From Lachnospiraceae bacterium (GTDB taxonomy: Bacteria > Bacillota > Clostridia > Lachnospirales > Lachnospiraceae): DNA of 60,951 nt. Under the pieces are notes generated by a model. The model did no database searches, was not told the DNA's origin, and saw only the letters and a list, made by a program, of their open reading frames with translations. Positions 1-8,307 of this stretch are shown here, piece by piece (the first letter of the stretch is position 1; every line of letters starts with the position of its first letter). The stretch spans positions 1-60,951 of the forward strand of contig SVFD01000011.1 in assembly GCA_015057025.1 (NCBI GenBank), written 5' to 3'. Position numbers and translations under genes: made by a program.

Positions 1-117
1 TTCTCCATTCTCACTTTCCACAGCACAAACCACGTGATGTGCATATACAAAAGGAGAAACCTCCTCTGGGTGATATTGTTCCTTTGCTTTTAAATATAAT
101 TTTTCCCAAATATCCAT
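1..117 (-). CDS. partial gene, cytidine deaminase-like N-terminus
   Basis: Only the first 39 codons are present; the gene runs off the left edge. The ATG at 117 is preceded by GGAGGGAA at good spacing. The visible residues begin MDIWEKLYLKAKEQYHP and continue through an SPFVYAHHVVCAVESENG stretch. This order of an N-terminal helix followed by a strand resembles small cytidine deaminases as remembered. The zinc-binding HAE/PCxxC part lies outside the window, so the assignment is an inference. The spacer to the next gene upstream on this strand is 36 bp, so the two may be cotranscribed. Confidence 0.45.
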   Translation of the reverse strand, partial: MDIWEKLYLKAKEQYHPEEVSPFVYAHHVVCAVESENGE

Positions 118-153
118 ATTTCCCTCCGCCAAATTCAAATTTGTACACCTGTA

Positions 154-915
154 TTATAAATATTTTTCAACACAAGTTTGCTCGATAACTTTCTTTCCAA
201 GCAGTGTAATTGCTTGTTTAGGACATTCATTCACACACCTATAACATACCGTGCATTTATCCTTCCCTTGTGCTTTATTATCTATCATAATAATATTTTC
301 TGTTGGACATATCTTTACGCATTTAGTACATCCAATACACTTGTCTGCATCTACCTTTAACCTATCACTATATTTTCTGGTTCTGTAACCAAACCATAAT
401 CTCTGTGACAAAAAACCTGCCAAGCGGGACAAAGTTCCCAGTCCCTCTTGTGGATATTTTCCATTCTTAATATCTGCAACTGCTTTTACTACTTTTCGAT
501 TTGCCTTTTCAACAAGCTGAGTATTCTTTGATAGGGAACGCTTTAATACTTTCTCATCAGCGATACTATCCGGCATTTGCAAATGCAAGCCACCTGTGAT
601 TTTTGCACCATATTGTTTCAACAAACGCCCCAATACTCCTGCACCATCTCCACTAAACAATGCCATTGTAGCAATAATAAAAACTCTTTTTCCTTGCCAC
701 ACCGATGAATTGTTATGTATAAAATCACTCAAGATTTTGGGTACTGCACTATACTGAACAGGATAACTAAATACTATTTCGTCATGACTATTTATGTGTT
801 CTATGAGATTTTTATCTTCAATAGAAAACAGAACAGAATTATTGTCATATTCTCTTATAAATACCTCTAATGCATATTTAGAATTACCTGTTCCACTAAA
901 ATATATTCCTAACAT
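154..915 (-). CDS. EFR1-type protein: flavodoxin domain fused to 2x[4Fe-4S] ferredoxin
   Basis: This 253-residue protein starts with a flavodoxin-like phosphate-binding loop (SGTGNS, residues 7-12) and ends with two ferredoxin motifs, CIGCTKCVKICP and CTVCYRCVNECP, within about residues 190-235. The middle resembles the flavodoxin fold of the EFR1 family. It should be a cytoplasmic electron carrier able to hold FMN and two iron-sulfur clusters. Its redox partner cannot be told from the sequence. The ATG at 915 has a GAGG seven bases upstream. It lies in front of the partial deaminase-like gene on the same strand. Such fusions are common in anaerobic Clostridia. Confidence 0.85.
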   Translation of the reverse strand: MLGIYFSGTGNSKYALEVFIREYDNNSVLFSIEDKNLIEHINSHDEIVFSYPVQYSAVPKILSDFIHNNSSVWQGKRVFIIATMALFSGDGAGVLGRLLKQYGAKITGGLHLQMPDSIADEKVLKRSLSKNTQLVEKANRKVVKAVADIKNGKYPQEGLGTLSRLAGFLSQRLWFGYRTRKYSDRLKVDADKCIGCTKCVKICPTENIIMIDNKAQGKDKCTVCYRCVNECPKQAITLLGKKVIEQTCVEKYL

Positions 916-1009
916 AAATCAACCTCAAACTTCAAATTTTCCTAACTGTTAAATAACTTCAAATTCCCACTACCTCCATTATATCCCCATCCACCCTTCT
1001 ACACAATAA

Positions 1010-1036
1010 AAAAGCCCCGATAAAAATCGAGGCTTT
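1010..1036 (-). terminator. intrinsic terminator (minus-strand reading)
   Basis: The arms AAAAGCCcCGAT and ATCGaGGCTTTT enclose a short A-rich loop. Read on the minus strand the hairpin is followed by a run of six T, so it is best placed to end a transcript coming from higher coordinates. That could be the restriction operon ending at 1342 or an RNA from 1054-1191. On the plus strand the T run is only four long. Confidence 0.7.
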
Positions 1037-1053
1037 TGAAATAATTCTCTTTT

Positions 1054-1191
1054 GATTAACGCTTTGATAGCTTGAAAAGCCCGAAAACAAGGGATTCCTT
1101 ACATCAAATGTTGCATACATGTTTTACACGGTAGACTACTCAGGACGTCCCACCACTTCTCTATACTTACAATCCGCATATAGCGTTAATC
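1054..1191. ncRNA. candidate structured RNA or element bounded by a 10-bp perfect inverted repeat
   Basis: GATTAACGCT at 1054-1063 is repeated in perfect inverse as AGCGTTAATC at 1182-1191, so the 138-base segment can close on a 10-bp stem. Inside are short complementary pieces: GCTT/AAGC near 1070, AAGG/CCTT near 1095 and a GGACGTCC palindrome near 1142. On the minus strand the segment is followed after 18 bases by the terminator at 1010-1036, as expected for a small RNA. On the plus strand it is followed directly by a ribosome binding site and a 30-codon ORF. No convincing promoter was found on either strand and no known riboswitch or ribozyme core was recognised. Strand and function are open. 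Confidence 0.35.
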
Positions 1192-1205
1192 GAAAGGAGC
1201 TACTT

Positions 1206-1298
1206 ATGACTAAAATAATTTTTGCAATGTATAACCCTGAAAATAACTGCTGCGAAATTAAACTTAACATTCATATCAACACAATCTACGGTTATTAA
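1206..1298 (+). CDS. small ORF, 30 residues, unknown
   Basis: A 30-codon ORF starts at an ATG preceded by GAAAGGAGC at six bases, an unusually good ribosome binding site for a random ORF. The peptide begins MTKIIFAMYNPENN, has a Cys-Cys pair in the middle and ends in NTIYGY. There is no membrane segment or signal peptide. It begins 15 bases after the right arm of the inverted repeat at 1054-1191 and may belong to that element. It could equally be a relic of a longer gene. No family was recognised. Confidence 0.35.
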   Translation: MTKIIFAMYNPENNCCEIKLNIHINTIYGY

Positions 1299-1341
1299 AA
1301 CACATATAGCAATGCTATACAAAAAACCAATTTTAATAATA

Positions 1342-1866
1342 TTAAGCGATTTCATCCTTTGATTCTATATAGCTTTGCGCTTCTTTTAATATTGTTTCTG
1401 GTAGTAGAATACCGTTATAACAATATTCAATGCACATATCTCTATATTTTCCACAATATATCTTTTCAATTTCAAAATTAAACTTCTTAAAAAGATGTAT
1501 GAATTCACTATGTTTTGTTTGAGAAACTGTTATTATTGGTTTATTTGTATTAAGAAAATCACAACTTTCTTTAACTAACATCGTGCCAATACCTCTTCTT
1601 TGAAACTCTTTAGCCACTCTTAGCGTACAAATTTTTTTCTCACACAAGCCTTTTTTTAATATTGCCACTCCTATAATATCATCTTCTGAATTTTGAACGA
1701 ATAGAATTTCTCGCTCCCCACTATTGCACACTAACTGCTTAGCAACCCCTTCAAACCACTGTTCATGGAGAGGATATTCTAATACTAAATCATTCAAAAA
1801 AATATTAATCTTATTTAAATATTCATGCATATTTTTCATTTCTGTTATTCTTAAAACTGTATTCAT
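1342..1866 (-). CDS. GNAT family N-acetyltransferase
   Basis: This 174-residue protein carries the acetyl-CoA pyrophosphate-binding motif of GNAT enzymes (RRGIGTM, in the second half) after a strand ending in TLRVAKEF. The fold order fits a single GNAT domain. The acceptor is unknown. The ATG at 1866 has GGAGG ten bases upstream and lies one base beyond the TGA of the preceding membrane-protein gene, so translation is probably coupled. It is the last gene of the four-gene restriction operon. Whether it takes part in that system or is a passenger cannot be decided from sequence. Confidence 0.8.
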   Translation of the reverse strand: MNTVLRITEMKNMHEYLNKINIFLNDLVLEYPLHEQWFEGVAKQLVCNSGEREILFVQNSEDDIIGVAILKKGLCEKKICTLRVAKEFQRRGIGTMLVKESCDFLNTNKPIITVSQTKHSEFIHLFKKFNFEIEKIYCGKYRDMCIEYCYNGILLPETILKEAQSYIESKDEIA

Positions 1867-1867
1867 C

Positions 1868-2872
1868 TCAATATATCCTCCAACTTACCGGTTCAATATA
1901 ATGCCATACTACATCTGATACAATATTTGCAACTAATGAAAATACTATCGTTACAATAAATAGCACCAATAAATATGTAATAATTGTTTTTACATTGCTT
2001 TTCCTATAATTAATTTTTGCAAAGCAACTAAAATCATCAATTACTTCCTGCTGATTTTTCTTTATATTATTACATTTATAAACACTCATTCTCCCATATT
2101 CTGTTTCTAAATATGATTTCCAAAATTCTCCCATTTCTAATTGTCTCTTATAAATCAAATTAATACCATCCGAAATAATTTCATCTTTTATTGACGTCAT
2201 AACAAAGAAATTAATATCTGTAATTCTAAACCTATTACACTCAATAATTCTCTCCATTAAATTTGGGTCTTGATTTCGTTTCTCATTAATTCTAAAATCT
2301 AACATTTCTGTCTCTATAAAAGCACTTTCAAAAAAAGAATTTTTAGGTTGATAATGTTCAATAAATGGTGAATATTCCTTTAAACATATGCGAAATCTAT
2401 AGTATTTTGCATCCGTTTGACTAGCTCTTTTTACTTCAAAAGACATTATCGTCCCACCATACATATTCTCAATTGCAATATCTTTCTCTACATCGAAAGC
2501 ATATATTGCAAAAAGTATCTCATTTGATATATCATCTTTTACAAGGATATTTTTTGGATTAGTAGTATTGATGCTACCTAAATAATTTTCATTAAAAATC
2601 CCCTTTAAGATTTTATTATTATTAAACATCGTCCCCAAATCGAGAACCTCATTCTTATGAAAAACAAACGGAAAATAAATAAAAACTTTTTCTACATCTG
2701 ATGCTTTTTTTATTTTTAATCCAAAGTCCATATAGATACCATTCTTTATCTTTTCCAATCGCCATAAGTTGATATCCAACTCTAAGATTGTATCTTTATT
2801 ATGTTCTCCAGTATACCAGATTTGCATACTACTATGTATAGGCTGCACTTCTTTATTTTTTCTTCTGAACAA
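1868..2872 (-). CDS. unknown protein with one C-terminal transmembrane segment
   Basis: No family was recognised. The protein is largely soluble and rich in Ile, Asn, Lys and Phe. It ends with one strongly hydrophobic stretch (about residues 296-318, TIITYLLVLFIVTIVF) and a 16-residue tail rich in Trp and Tyr, so a membrane anchor near the C-terminus is likely. The best start is TTG at 2872: AAAGGAG sits six bases upstream. An in-frame ATG at 2923 has no ribosome binding site. It follows the restriction enzyme gene by about 56 bases and touches the GNAT gene. Position and anchor make it a candidate accessory or effector of the restriction system; that is inference. Confidence 0.7.
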   Translation of the reverse strand: MFRRKNKEVQPIHSSMQIWYTGEHNKDTILELDINLWRLEKIKNGIYMDFGLKIKKASDVEKVFIYFPFVFHKNEVLDLGTMFNNNKILKGIFNENYLGSINTTNPKNILVKDDISNEILFAIYAFDVEKDIAIENMYGGTIMSFEVKRASQTDAKYYRFRICLKEYSPFIEHYQPKNSFFESAFIETEMLDFRINEKRNQDPNLMERIIECNRFRITDINFFVMTSIKDEIISDGINLIYKRQLEMGEFWKSYLETEYGRMSVYKCNNIKKNQQEVIDDFSCFAKINYRKSNVKTIITYLLVLFIVTIVFSLVANIVSDVVWHYIEPVSWRIY

Positions 2873-2928
2873 TTTTTTCTCCTTTCTTATATGAATTATG
2901 CGAAAATATAATTTTATGTACATTCATT

Positions 2929-5900
2929 TTACAAACTAATATTCTGCTCGATTACACGGCGAATATTGCCTATAACATCATTTGTTGTTTCATAGACCAT
3001 TTTATATTTTTGCGCAATCTCTCGTTGTAACATTAAACTTATTTCTCCATTTTCATCGACTGGTATAGGAACCATTATTTCTTCCAACATCGAAGGATAT
3101 AACTTAGTAAACTCATCTACTCCATTATCACCCTTTCGACCTTTTGCCATTTCTCTAAACATAGGTTCAAGAATATACTTCAAATAGTATAAATCTAAAT
3201 CTTTCCTATCATCCTTTGGCAACAAAAGTCCTCTATCTCCATTAATAGAAAATTTTTCATTAATCACACTAATTGTTCCTGCAAATCCATTAGTTGACCA
3301 TGATAAAAATTCGCCATCATAGTCATACGTGTCAATATGTGTTAGCGGACTACTACCAGATGCAGAGTATACTGGATATTTTCCTTTATTAAGCTGACCA
3401 TACTTTTTAGTATACTTACTTTTTCCTTTTACTCGTTCCAATAAATCTGGTAACGCGATATACTTAAACTCATAATCCTCATCTATAAATCTGACACTTA
3501 TATTTTTAAGACTTACACACTTATCAACCAATATAGCTTTCATTTGTTCAATACAGCTTAATACCGCTGCAATATCTTCCTGTATCTTATAGTCAAACTC
3601 TCCATTGCTATCTACAGGAATTTTTATTGAAACCTTCTTCATATTAGTTAAGGAAGCTCTCAATCCTCTATCAAAGCCATATATATGTTTATTTTGTTCT
3701 AATGTATAAGCAACAAACAAAGGATTAATTTTTTCATCTAAAATTTTTATTGCACCACAATGGTCTGTTGTCGCAAATTTCTCCCCTTTTATCAGATAAT
3801 TAAATTTAAAATTGCCATCAATTCCCCATATTACATAGTTGTGATAAAAATCTTCAATATTACTATCCTCAGCATAAACAAATGGTTCAAAAACATTTGC
3901 ACTATATACTGGAATATCCCCTTTAGATTCAACATAATCCTTTTTCAATTTTCGTGGTCCTATAAACAAATCAAATAGTTCCTTATCAGATAGTAAAACT
4001 TCTTTTTCAGCAACTATCTGTTCTTTTTTTTTTCCTAATTCTCGAAGAGGTTCATTATACTCATTCAAAGTATTGACAACTTCATTTATTAAGCCAATAT
4101 ATCCTTCTAGGTCAACAGTCGCAACATCGTCTTCAATTCCCAGTTCAATCTTTTCTTCTTTAGTCCACCATCTATCTACAGACCAATGCACCGCTTGCGA
4201 AAAAAGAGAAGACTCAAACAATTTACAACGCTTATCTTCCGTAGCAAAAACTTTTTTTGCGCCTTTGAACATACAATACAAATTAGATGCTACTTCCAAA
4301 TCATTCTGAGAAATATCAAATCGCTTAACATCTCTGGTCTCGCCAATCTCAGAACACAAATATGTAAACACCGGGGTAGACTGTTCTTCTTTAACTTCAA
4401 CTCCATTCTCTATATGCTTAGTTTTCTTTGTAATCCCCATAATATATGTCTTTTTATTTGTAGTAAAAAAAGTATTTAATGGCAAAGAAATTATACAATC
4501 CAAAATACATTCATCCAAAATGAATTCTCTAAGTTTTCTATCGTTTCCTCTATTCATTATTCCATCAGGAACAACAATGAATGCTTTTCCTCCTGGTTTT
4601 AGAGCTCTTATAATCCACTCCATAAATAAGCCTTCAATTCCCATAGCATTAATAGCATAATAGTTTTTCAATTCCTCTGACTTACTTATTTCCTCTTTTA
4701 AATTACTACTTCCATTCATAACATAAGGTGGATTAGTTAATATTAAATCGTATTCCTCTGTTATCGGTTTTGATAAGGTTCCCAAAATAGAATTTGTTTG
4801 TAAATAAAAAGTATCATTAAATACATCTGCAAACTGTTCTGTTAAGTCCGGATTATCCTTAATCATGTTCGACATATATATCAACATATTAGCTTTAGCT
4901 AAGATAATCGTCTTTTGCTCTTCTTTGTCAAATCCTTTGTCATAACCAACCAAAGTGACATTTCTTTTTAACTGCCCATTCTCTACAGTATAATACTTAT
5001 TCATATCCTCTAAAATAGGCTCTAACAAAAACTTACCAACGCCACATGCCGGGTCACAAATTTTCATACCAGGAACAATATCCGTCATTTTAACAATTGC
5101 TCTTACTACTTTTAATGGTGTAAAATATTGCCCCCAATTCTTTTTACTAATTGACTCTTTCAAAAAAGTTTCAAACAACTTACTTTTAAAATCATAATCA
5201 ATGTTTTCTAATGTACCAAAACTTTCAAATCTACTTAAAATCTTCTTGAAAACTGTACCATACCCCGAAACTGCTTTTTCGTCTTTTGAGACAAAAATCG
5301 TACCATTAATTATGGTTGTGTTATCTCTCATACTCTTAGGAAACAATTCTTTTATTTTTGGTCTAATAACTGACGCATAATTTTCTAAAACTTCATTTTC
5401 CGAATTAGTATCAAATTGAGAGATAAGATTGGAAAAAGAGTGGATTCCTTTCAATACCCCCAAATCGCTAAGGTATTTAAAAATAAAAACCTCAACAAAT
5501 GTATATAAGCAATTTTCTGGTGTAGCTCCAGAAACAGACCACAAATCTTGCCATACTTTCTCCGCCAAAGGTAATGGATCCACCGCTGATACAGAAACAA
5601 TCGAATCATTACTGTCAGAAATTGAAGCTAATATTTTTGACATAACATTAATTGTATTACTGCTTTTTCTATTGAATTCAACAGTAACATTAATTCCATT
5701 TTGATCAACAATACTATTTCCTGTCTTAGGATTAATCCAAAATGTTTTTGTACCATCAGTAACAACATATATCTTAGCCTCTAATATCTGTGCTGTTCCT
5801 AATTCCTGCTCTATAGCATCTTTTATTTGTTTTTTTGTTCTTAATTTTTGAGGAACTTTATATTCCACAATAGCAATCACCTGTTTACCATGTGTAACAA

Positions 5901-6063
5901 TTACGTCCGGTTTTTTATTCTCGTATTCTGTATAATCATGATTTGGAATAATTTTAGCTGCACGCAATGCTTTTAAACTGGTGGCACCAATATTATAGTA
6001 ATTCCAAACCCCCATTTTTTCCGGGGCATTAATTAAATCTCTTTGTATTAATTCTTCACTCAT
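2929..6063 (-). CDS. single-chain restriction-modification-specificity enzyme (type IIG-like)
   Basis: All three functions of a type I system lie in one 1044-residue chain. Residues 50-70 hold a PD-(D/E)xK nuclease signature (PD at 52-53, ExK at 67-69) in a type I R-subunit N-terminal context. An N6-adenine methyltransferase follows: GQYFTP at 311-316, motif I DPACGVGKF at 337-345, motif IV NPPY at 444-447. The last ~370 residues contain two HsdS-like target-recognition repeats (about 675-870 and 880-1040), which suggests a bipartite site. No helicase is present, so cleavage would not need translocation. ATG at 6063 has GGAGG seven bases upstream and overlaps the preceding gene as ATGA. All catalytic motifs look intact. 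Confidence 0.88.
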   Translation of the reverse strand: MSEELIQRDLINAPEKMGVWNYYNIGATSLKALRAAKIIPNHDYTEYENKKPDVIVTHGKQVIAIVEYKVPQKLRTKKQIKDAIEQELGTAQILEAKIYVVTDGTKTFWINPKTGNSIVDQNGINVTVEFNRKSSNTINVMSKILASISDSNDSIVSVSAVDPLPLAEKVWQDLWSVSGATPENCLYTFVEVFIFKYLSDLGVLKGIHSFSNLISQFDTNSENEVLENYASVIRPKIKELFPKSMRDNTTIINGTIFVSKDEKAVSGYGTVFKKILSRFESFGTLENIDYDFKSKLFETFLKESISKKNWGQYFTPLKVVRAIVKMTDIVPGMKICDPACGVGKFLLEPILEDMNKYYTVENGQLKRNVTLVGYDKGFDKEEQKTIILAKANMLIYMSNMIKDNPDLTEQFADVFNDTFYLQTNSILGTLSKPITEEYDLILTNPPYVMNGSSNLKEEISKSEELKNYYAINAMGIEGLFMEWIIRALKPGGKAFIVVPDGIMNRGNDRKLREFILDECILDCIISLPLNTFFTTNKKTYIMGITKKTKHIENGVEVKEEQSTPVFTYLCSEIGETRDVKRFDISQNDLEVASNLYCMFKGAKKVFATEDKRCKLFESSLFSQAVHWSVDRWWTKEEKIELGIEDDVATVDLEGYIGLINEVVNTLNEYNEPLRELGKKKEQIVAEKEVLLSDKELFDLFIGPRKLKKDYVESKGDIPVYSANVFEPFVYAEDSNIEDFYHNYVIWGIDGNFKFNYLIKGEKFATTDHCGAIKILDEKINPLFVAYTLEQNKHIYGFDRGLRASLTNMKKVSIKIPVDSNGEFDYKIQEDIAAVLSCIEQMKAILVDKCVSLKNISVRFIDEDYEFKYIALPDLLERVKGKSKYTKKYGQLNKGKYPVYSASGSSPLTHIDTYDYDGEFLSWSTNGFAGTISVINEKFSINGDRGLLLPKDDRKDLDLYYLKYILEPMFREMAKGRKGDNGVDEFTKLYPSMLEEIMVPIPVDENGEISLMLQREIAQKYKMVYETTNDVIGNIRRVIEQNISL

Positions 6064-6245
6064 AATGGTACCTCCACAATATTGCTTGTTTGTCCTAAAT
6101 ATCCTTCGATATCAGACTTTTTAATTCTCCATCTACCCCCAACTTTGGAAGCAATAATTTTCTCATTTTTGATTAATCTTCTAATTGTTTTCGTTGACAC
6201 TTTTAAATAAATTGCAGCTTGTTCTACAGTATATAATTCATCCAT
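6060..6245 (-). CDS. excisionase-type helix-turn-helix DNA-binding protein
   Basis: This is a 61-residue MerR/excisionase-like protein. YTVEQAAIYLKVSTKTIRRL forms the helix-turn-helix, followed by the wing typical of this family (VGGRWRIKKSDIEGYL). GGAGG lies eight bases before the ATG at 6245. An in-frame TTG at 6260 is less likely because it overlaps the ribosome binding site. The stop overlaps the start of the restriction gene (ATGA). First place in the operon and its size suggest a regulator of the restriction operon, like controller proteins, though it belongs to a different family. An excisionase of a lost element is the alternative. Confidence 0.85.
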   Translation of the reverse strand: MDELYTVEQAAIYLKVSTKTIRRLIKNEKIIASKVGGRWRIKKSDIEGYLGQTSNIVEVPL

Positions 6246-6270
6246 TTTTACATCCTCCAAATCAGTATTA

Positions 6271-6299
6271 ATTTTAATATATAATGTCTAATTTGTAAA
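6271..6299 (-). promoter_or_regulatory. promoter of the restriction operon
   Basis: Read on the minus strand, TTTACA (6294-6299) and TAAAAT (6271-6276) are separated by 17 bases, about 20 bases before the ribosome binding site of the helix-turn-helix gene. Just upstream is a GTCCACTTTTGTCC repeat (about 6300-6317), a possible operator. Confidence 0.5.
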
Positions 6300-6452
6300 G
6301 GACAAAAGTGGACACTAAGGTACATTTCATCTCTGCCTATGTCAAGCATAGAACATATGTTCCATTTTGTCAATTATTATTTTCACATTAATTTGGGGTT
6401 AAAAAACAATTATTTAACCTGTCCAGGAGCACCGTCTCCGATGCTCCCATTC

Positions 6453-6668
6453 CTACCTTATAAACCCATCCCTAACCTTCTCAACCACCTGTCCGATACT
6501 CTCCAGAAACCTTTCCATCAGATTCCTTCCATCCAGCACAAACTGTTTCATGAAATCGTATGCCTTATTCAATGTTTCCCGAAGTTTAGAGTTTTCAGCT
6601 TTTAATTGCTCATTCTCAAACATAACATCTATGAGTTTCTCTCTCAAGGCTTCATTACCACCAGAGTA
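6453..6668 (-). pseudogene. C-terminal remnant of a plasmid mobilisation relaxase (Mob/Pre-like)
   Basis: The open frame has an upstream in-frame stop and only a TTG as possible start, but the peptide looks like a real protein tail. It has a coiled-coil segment (ENEQLKAENSKLRETLNKAY) and then FVLDGRNLMERFLESIGQVV. This pattern is familiar from the extreme C-termini of Firmicutes Mob/Pre relaxases, from memory. The catalytic N-terminus is missing, so it is read as a scar of a mobile element. It lies just outside the restriction operon. Chance resemblance of a short coiled coil is the alternative. Confidence 0.4.
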
Positions 6669-6805
6669 TCACTTTGAGTTTTGATATAATACATACTATA
6701 AATAAAAACCAAAGGGCGTGATGCAAATTGATTGTGAAAAATCTTTAATATAATTACTTATACCAACTAGTTAGCACACAAAAAATAGCATGTAAGTATT
6801 ACGGA

Positions 6806-6826
6806 AGAGGATAAACACTATCCTCT
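6806..6826. repeat. 8-bp perfect inverted repeat before a small gene
   Basis: AGAGGATA and TATCCTCT flank a five-base loop, ending 22 bases before the ATG at 6849. It could be an operator or an mRNA hairpin that affects initiation. No T run follows, so it is not a terminator. Confidence 0.5.
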
Positions 6827-6848
6827 AACAAAGAAAGGTGAAAATAAC

Positions 6849-7193
6849 ATGAAAATTCTATCAACAAAACAAAAACTTATTAACCTTGTATCTGCACTCG
6901 AAAATGAAGATGCTATCAAATACTTTTATAGGCTTATTGCTTTACAATTATATGGCACATCTGCTTGTCCTGATAGTTGTTTTAAAGAAGTATATAATAT
7001 GTACGCTGATTATGAGAAACACAAGAAACAAAGAGAAACAAACCATGTTGAAAAATCCGGCATAGATAAAGAAATCTCGGATTGCACAAGCGCCATTTTA
7101 AGAGATGTTCTTGCAATGGGGGATAGCAAAGACATAGATTCTTTGAATTATATCAAAACAATCATTACAGATGTGCGCAAAGAATTAGAATAA
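6849..7193 (+). CDS. unknown 114-residue protein
   Basis: No family was recognised. The protein is soluble, mostly helical in character, with no signal peptide or membrane segment and two cysteines in the motif ACPDSC around residue 40. AAAGGTG lies nine to ten bases before the ATG. It is one of few plus-strand genes here and converges on rpsI, sharing the terminator at 7237-7269. Its AT-rich composition and place beside the relaxase remnant suggest that it belongs to the accessory island. Confidence 0.6.
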   Translation: MKILSTKQKLINLVSALENEDAIKYFYRLIALQLYGTSACPDSCFKEVYNMYADYEKHKKQRETNHVEKSGIDKEISDCTSAILRDVLAMGDSKDIDSLNYIKTIITDVRKELE

Positions 7194-7236
7194 CATTTAA
7201 TTTTATTCAATATAACTTAGCGTCAAAAACATAATA

Positions 7237-7269
7237 AAACCCTCGAAAATACTAGATTTTCGAGGGTTT
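7237..7269. terminator. bidirectional intrinsic terminator
   Basis: AAACCCTCGAAAAT and ATTTTCGAGGGTTT pair perfectly over 14 bp around a five-base loop. It can end both the plus-strand gene at 6849 and the rplM-rpsI transcript from the right. Confidence 0.85.
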
Positions 7270-7296
7270 GTAATGCTTTTTGTGATTTTTGATAAA

Positions 7297-7698
7297 TTAA
7301 CGCTTTGAGAACTGAGGTGCACGACGAGCTGCTTTGAGACCGTATTTCTTTCTTTCTTTCATACGAGGATCTCTTGTTAAGAAACCAGCTTTCTTAAGTG
7401 CAGGTCTGTTGTCTGCATCTACTTTGCAAAGTGCTCTTGCAAGACCATGTCTGATAGCACCGGCCTGACCTGTTGTACCACCACCGTGTACGCTAACGAT
7501 TACGTCGTACTTTTCTGTAGCTTCTAATAATGTAAGAGGCTGACGAACAACTACCTTTAAGGTTTCTAAGCCGAAGTAATCATTGATGTCTCTTTTATTG
7601 ATTGTAATATTTCCTTTACCAGGCATAACGTATACTCTGGCAATTGAACTTTTTCTTCTTCCTGTTCCGTAGAACTTTTCTGTTGCTTTTTTAGCCAT
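7297..7698 (-). CDS. rpsI: ribosomal protein S9
   Basis: S9 of the small subunit: 133 residues, close to the usual 130. It starts with the typical [12 protein letters not shown] segment and ends in the basic QFSKR tail that reaches the P-site tRNA. GGAGG precedes the ATG. It follows rplM by 31 bases in the conserved L13-S9 operon and ends before the terminator at 7237-7269. Confidence 0.98.
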   Translation of the reverse strand: MAKKATEKFYGTGRRKSSIARVYVMPGKGNITINKRDINDYFGLETLKVVVRQPLTLLEATEKYDVIVSVHGGGTTGQAGAIRHGLARALCKVDADNRPALKKAGFLTRDPRMKERKKYGLKAARRAPQFSKR

Positions 7699-7729
7699 TT
7701 TTCATTTCCTCCTTCTTGGTTCCTTTAGA

Positions 7730-8158
7730 TTAGAATGTCAATACTTCAGGCTTCTGAGCTGCATGCTTGTGCTCGGGTCCTGCATAAACATAAAGTTTCT
7801 TGTACATTTCTCTTCCTAAAGGTCCTTTGGGAAGCATACCTTTAACAGCATGTTCGATTACTTCTTCAGGATGCTTAGCAAGCTTTTCCTTTAAAGTAAT
7901 TAACTTGTCACCACCAACATAGTCAGAGTGTGAGAAGTATGTCTTCTGGTTCATCTTCTTACCTGTAACTGCAATCTTCTCTGCGTTGATAACGATTACA
8001 TAGTCACCTGTATCAATATGAGGTGTAAACTGGGGTTTATTCTTACCTCTTAAAACTTTAGCTACTTCCGAAGCTAAACGTCCTAATGTGCATCCTTCTG
8101 CATCTACTACATACCACTTTCTTTCAATGGTAGCAGGATTCGCCATATAAGATTTCAT
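7730..8158 (-). CDS. rplM: ribosomal protein L13
   Basis: L13 of the large subunit, 142 residues from the ATG at 8158, which has GGAGG nine bases upstream and gives the standard length. The open frame runs 27 codons further up to 8239, but that part is leader and lacks L13 similarity. Recognisable segments are [20 protein letters not shown] near the start and [15 protein letters not shown] near the end. First gene of the L13-S9 operon. Confidence 0.98.
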   Translation of the reverse strand: MKSYMANPATIERKWYVVDAEGCTLGRLASEVAKVLRGKNKPQFTPHIDTGDYVIVINAEKIAVTGKKMNQKTYFSHSDYVGGDKLITLKEKLAKHPEEVIEHAVKGMLPKGPLGREMYKKLYVYAGPEHKHAAQKPEVLTF

Positions 8159-8300
8159 GATCTTACCTCCATCAAAATGTTCATCCATAAATTCAACTGT
8201 TCTGCCGATACATAAAGCGTGCGGATGTCCGGGCCACATGCTCCGAATCAGCTATGTTTGTTTTCATGCTTATGTCCCAGGGCTACGGTCCATGCGCATG
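8159..8300 (-). promoter_or_regulatory. 5' leader of rplM-rpsI, probable L13 leader
   Basis: About 140 bases separate the promoter from the rplM start. The leader has several self-complementary GC-rich pieces (for example GCATGCGC and GGACCGTAGCCCTGGG). L13-binding leaders that repress the rplM operon are known in Firmicutes; this one fits by place and size. A covariance-model hit would be needed to prove it. Confidence 0.5.
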
Positions 8301-8307
8301 CTAAATT

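Noticed and set aside
1054-1191. Retron msr-msd RNA
   Set aside because: The flanking repeat fits, but no reverse transcriptase gene is present and the inner stems are weak. Kept only as an unassigned structured element.
1867-2923. ATG at 2923 as start of the membrane-tail protein
   Set aside because: It lies five bases after the restriction gene stop with no ribosome binding site; TTG at 2872 has AAAGGAG at six bases.
6339-6605. Plus-strand ORF over the relaxase remnant
   Set aside because: No ribosome binding site; it is the antisense of the coiled-coil tail.
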